15,684 bases of DNA from DATKZB01 sp035528235 (GTDB lineage: Bacteria > Planctomycetota > Phycisphaerae > FEN-1346). The position numbers and the translations under genes were made by a program. Location: contig DATKZB010000190.1 in the NCBI GenBank assembly GCA_035528235.1, positions 1-15,684 of the forward strand, in the 5' to 3' direction. Below are positions 14,501 through 15,684 of the stretch, piece after piece. How positions within the stretch are numbered: position 1 is the stretch's first letter; the number at the start of each line of letters is the position of its first letter. Below the pieces are notes generated by a model. It did not search any database. It saw nothing but the letters and a program-made list of their open reading frames with translations, and was not told the origin of the DNA.

Positions 14501-15487
14501 TCAGGCGGCCGTCTGGGTCTGGCCGCCGTCGCGGACCTCGGTGATTTTCAGGTACAGGTCTTCCAGGGTTGGGGCGTGTACGTGGAACTCGCGCGAGCGC
14601 CAGCCGCGCTGCGCCACGGCCGCTTGCAGCGATTCGCGCAGGTCCGCGTCGCCCTGGGGGGTGACGATATAACGCGACCATCCGTCGCCGACGTCCTCGC
14701 GCCGCACCTCGGCGACGCCGCCCACCTGGCCGAGCACGCGCGCGACCTCCTTGGGTCCGTCGGCCCCGTCGGCCCCGGCGCGAACCTCCAGGGCCGCCCG
14801 GTTCGCGCCGACCCACTTCTTGCACAGGTCGTCGATACGGCCGGCTGCGGCGATCCGGCCGTCGAGGATGATGATGACCTGCGAGCAGATCCGTTCCACT
14901 TCCCACAGGATGTGGCTCGCAATCAGGGCCGTGTGCTTGCCCTCCAGCGTCCGGAACAACTGCCGGGTCTCGCGAATCTGGAGGGGGTCCAGGCCGATGG
15001 TCGGCTCGTCGAGGACGAGGACCGGCGGGTCGGCGACCAGGGCATCGGCCAGGCCCACCCGCTGGCGGAACCCCTTCGAGAGTTGCCCGATGAGCCGCCG
15101 CCGCACCGTCCCCAGCCAGCACCGCTCGACGACGCGGTCGACGGCCGCGCGGCGTTTCGCCGGCTCGATGCCCTTGAGGGCCGCGCGGAACCCCAGGTAC
15201 TCCTCGACCCGCATCTCGGGGTACAGCGGCACGTTCTCGGGCATGTAGCCGACCGACCGGCGGACCGCCAGGCCGTCCATCAGCACGTCGTGTCCGGCCA
15301 CCCGGGCCGTGCCGCTGGAGGCGGGCATGAATCCGGTCAGGATCCGCATGGCGGTCGATTTGCCGGCGCCGTTGGGGCCCAGAAGGCCCACCACCTGGCC
15401 CTGTTCGACCGAGAACGTCGCCCGGTCCAGTGCCAGCGTCCGGCCGTACCACTTGGTCAGGTTCTCGACTTCGATGATCTTAGCCAC
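14501..15487 (-). CDS. ABC transporter ATP-binding protein (GldA-like)
   Basis: This 328-residue cytoplasmic ATPase carries Walker A GPNGAGKST (37-45), the signature helix starting LSKGFRQRVGLA (136-147), Walker B VLVLDE (156-161), the D-loop GLD (165-167) and the switch H192. GYMPEN (80-85) replaces the usual Q-loop glutamine, and LSKGF replaces LSGGQ; both variants are common in ATPases of the Gld/Nod ABC-2 type. A C-terminal regulatory domain follows (about 230-320) and ends with the LEDLYLKIT motif typical of this group. Translation starts at a GTG at 15487, with GGGAGG 9 nt upstream. It is the first gene of a four-gene operon with permease, GldG-like and DUF4340 proteins, and powers that complex. 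Substrate unknown. Confidence 0.93.
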   Translation of the reverse strand: MAKIIEVENLTKWYGRTLALDRATFSVEQGQVVGLLGPNGAGKSTAMRILTGFMPASSGTARVAGHDVLMDGLAVRRSVGYMPENVPLYPEMRVEEYLGFRAALKGIEPAKRRAAVDRVVERCWLGTVRRRLIGQLSKGFRQRVGLADALVADPPVLVLDEPTIGLDPLQIRETRQLFRTLEGKHTALIASHILWEVERICSQVIIILDGRIAAAGRIDDLCKKWVGANRAALEVRAGADGADGPKEVARVLGQVGGVAEVRREDVGDGWSRYIVTPQGDADLRESLQAAVAQRGWRSREFHVHAPTLEDLYLKITEVRDGGQTQTAA

Positions 15488-15537
15488 GCCTGATGCCCTC
15501 CCTGCGGTGGCCCCGAAGCCTTGGGGGAAAACACCAC

Positions 15538-15565
15538 GTTATACGAAACGCCGGGGGGCTGTCAA
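15538..15565 (-). promoter_or_regulatory. Near-consensus sigma-70 promoter of the ABC operon
   Basis: On the minus strand there is a perfect -35 TTGACA (15565-15560), then a 16-nt spacer and TATAAC (15543-15538), a 5/6 match to the -10. The start would be near 15531, giving a leader of about 44 nt before the GTG at 15487. No regulator site is evident. The remaining bases to the window end (15566-15684) hold nothing I can support. Confidence 0.8.
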
Positions 15566-15684
15566 GGGCTTCTGGCTGCGGAGCCATTTGCGTTGTGGGC
15601 GTTTTGGCGGATGGGGCGAGGTGATGGGCGAGGGGCTGGTCCGCGTGGGGAGGTGAGCCGGGGGTCGCGAGGGCGCCGGGTGGC

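Overview
This is a GC-rich chromosomal window from a Gram-negative-type (diderm) bacterium. An LpxH-like lipid A enzyme and a very large AsmA-like envelope protein imply an outer membrane. The mix of families (an exported glycoside-hydrolase-like protein with a GFNYD motif, a GldG/DUF4340 ABC system, a PfkB kinase) would fit Planctomycetota, but that placement is inference and nothing here proves it.

Layout. Positions 1-1860 are on the minus strand: the 5' end of an exported glycoside-hydrolase-like gene (cut by the window edge), a rubrerythrin with its own TATAAT promoter, and a PfkB-family sugar kinase. Positions 2018-7538 are a tightly coupled plus-strand operon: a GT39-like membrane glycosyltransferase, a 1176-residue AsmA-like protein with six ~117-residue repeats, and an LpxH-like UDP-2,3-diacylglucosamine pyrophosphatase. 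The first two overlap by 4 nt and the third starts within 41 nt, so a joint role in lipid A or outer-membrane lipid assembly is likely. After a 325-base lower-GC gap comes a plus-strand amidohydrolase (7864-8709). Positions 8912-15487 hold a four-gene minus-strand operon with a near-consensus sigma-70 promoter at its head and an intrinsic terminator at its end: ABC ATPase, ABC-2 permease, GldG-like auxiliary protein, and DUF4340 protein.

The most unusual signal is in the 7539-7863 gap. On the minus strand there is a perfect sigma-54 -24/-12 element at 7612-7628. About 110-140 bp upstream of its predicted start lies a cluster of inverted and direct TGCGTGA half-sites. About 105 nt downstream lies a hairpin followed by T7 (7493-7534), with another perfect hairpin in between. 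Together these look like a complete, unannotated sigma-54-dependent small RNA gene, whose terminator lies inside the 3' end of the lpxH-like gene.

Other points of note: a segment resembling the YebC/TACO1 C-terminal domain inside the GldG-like protein; five DUF4340-like repeats in the last gene of the ABC operon; and two tandem hairpins between convergent genes (8721-8810) that differ by a compensatory base-pair change. Very long ORFs antisense to the real genes (up to 1637 codons) are composition artefacts and were rejected.
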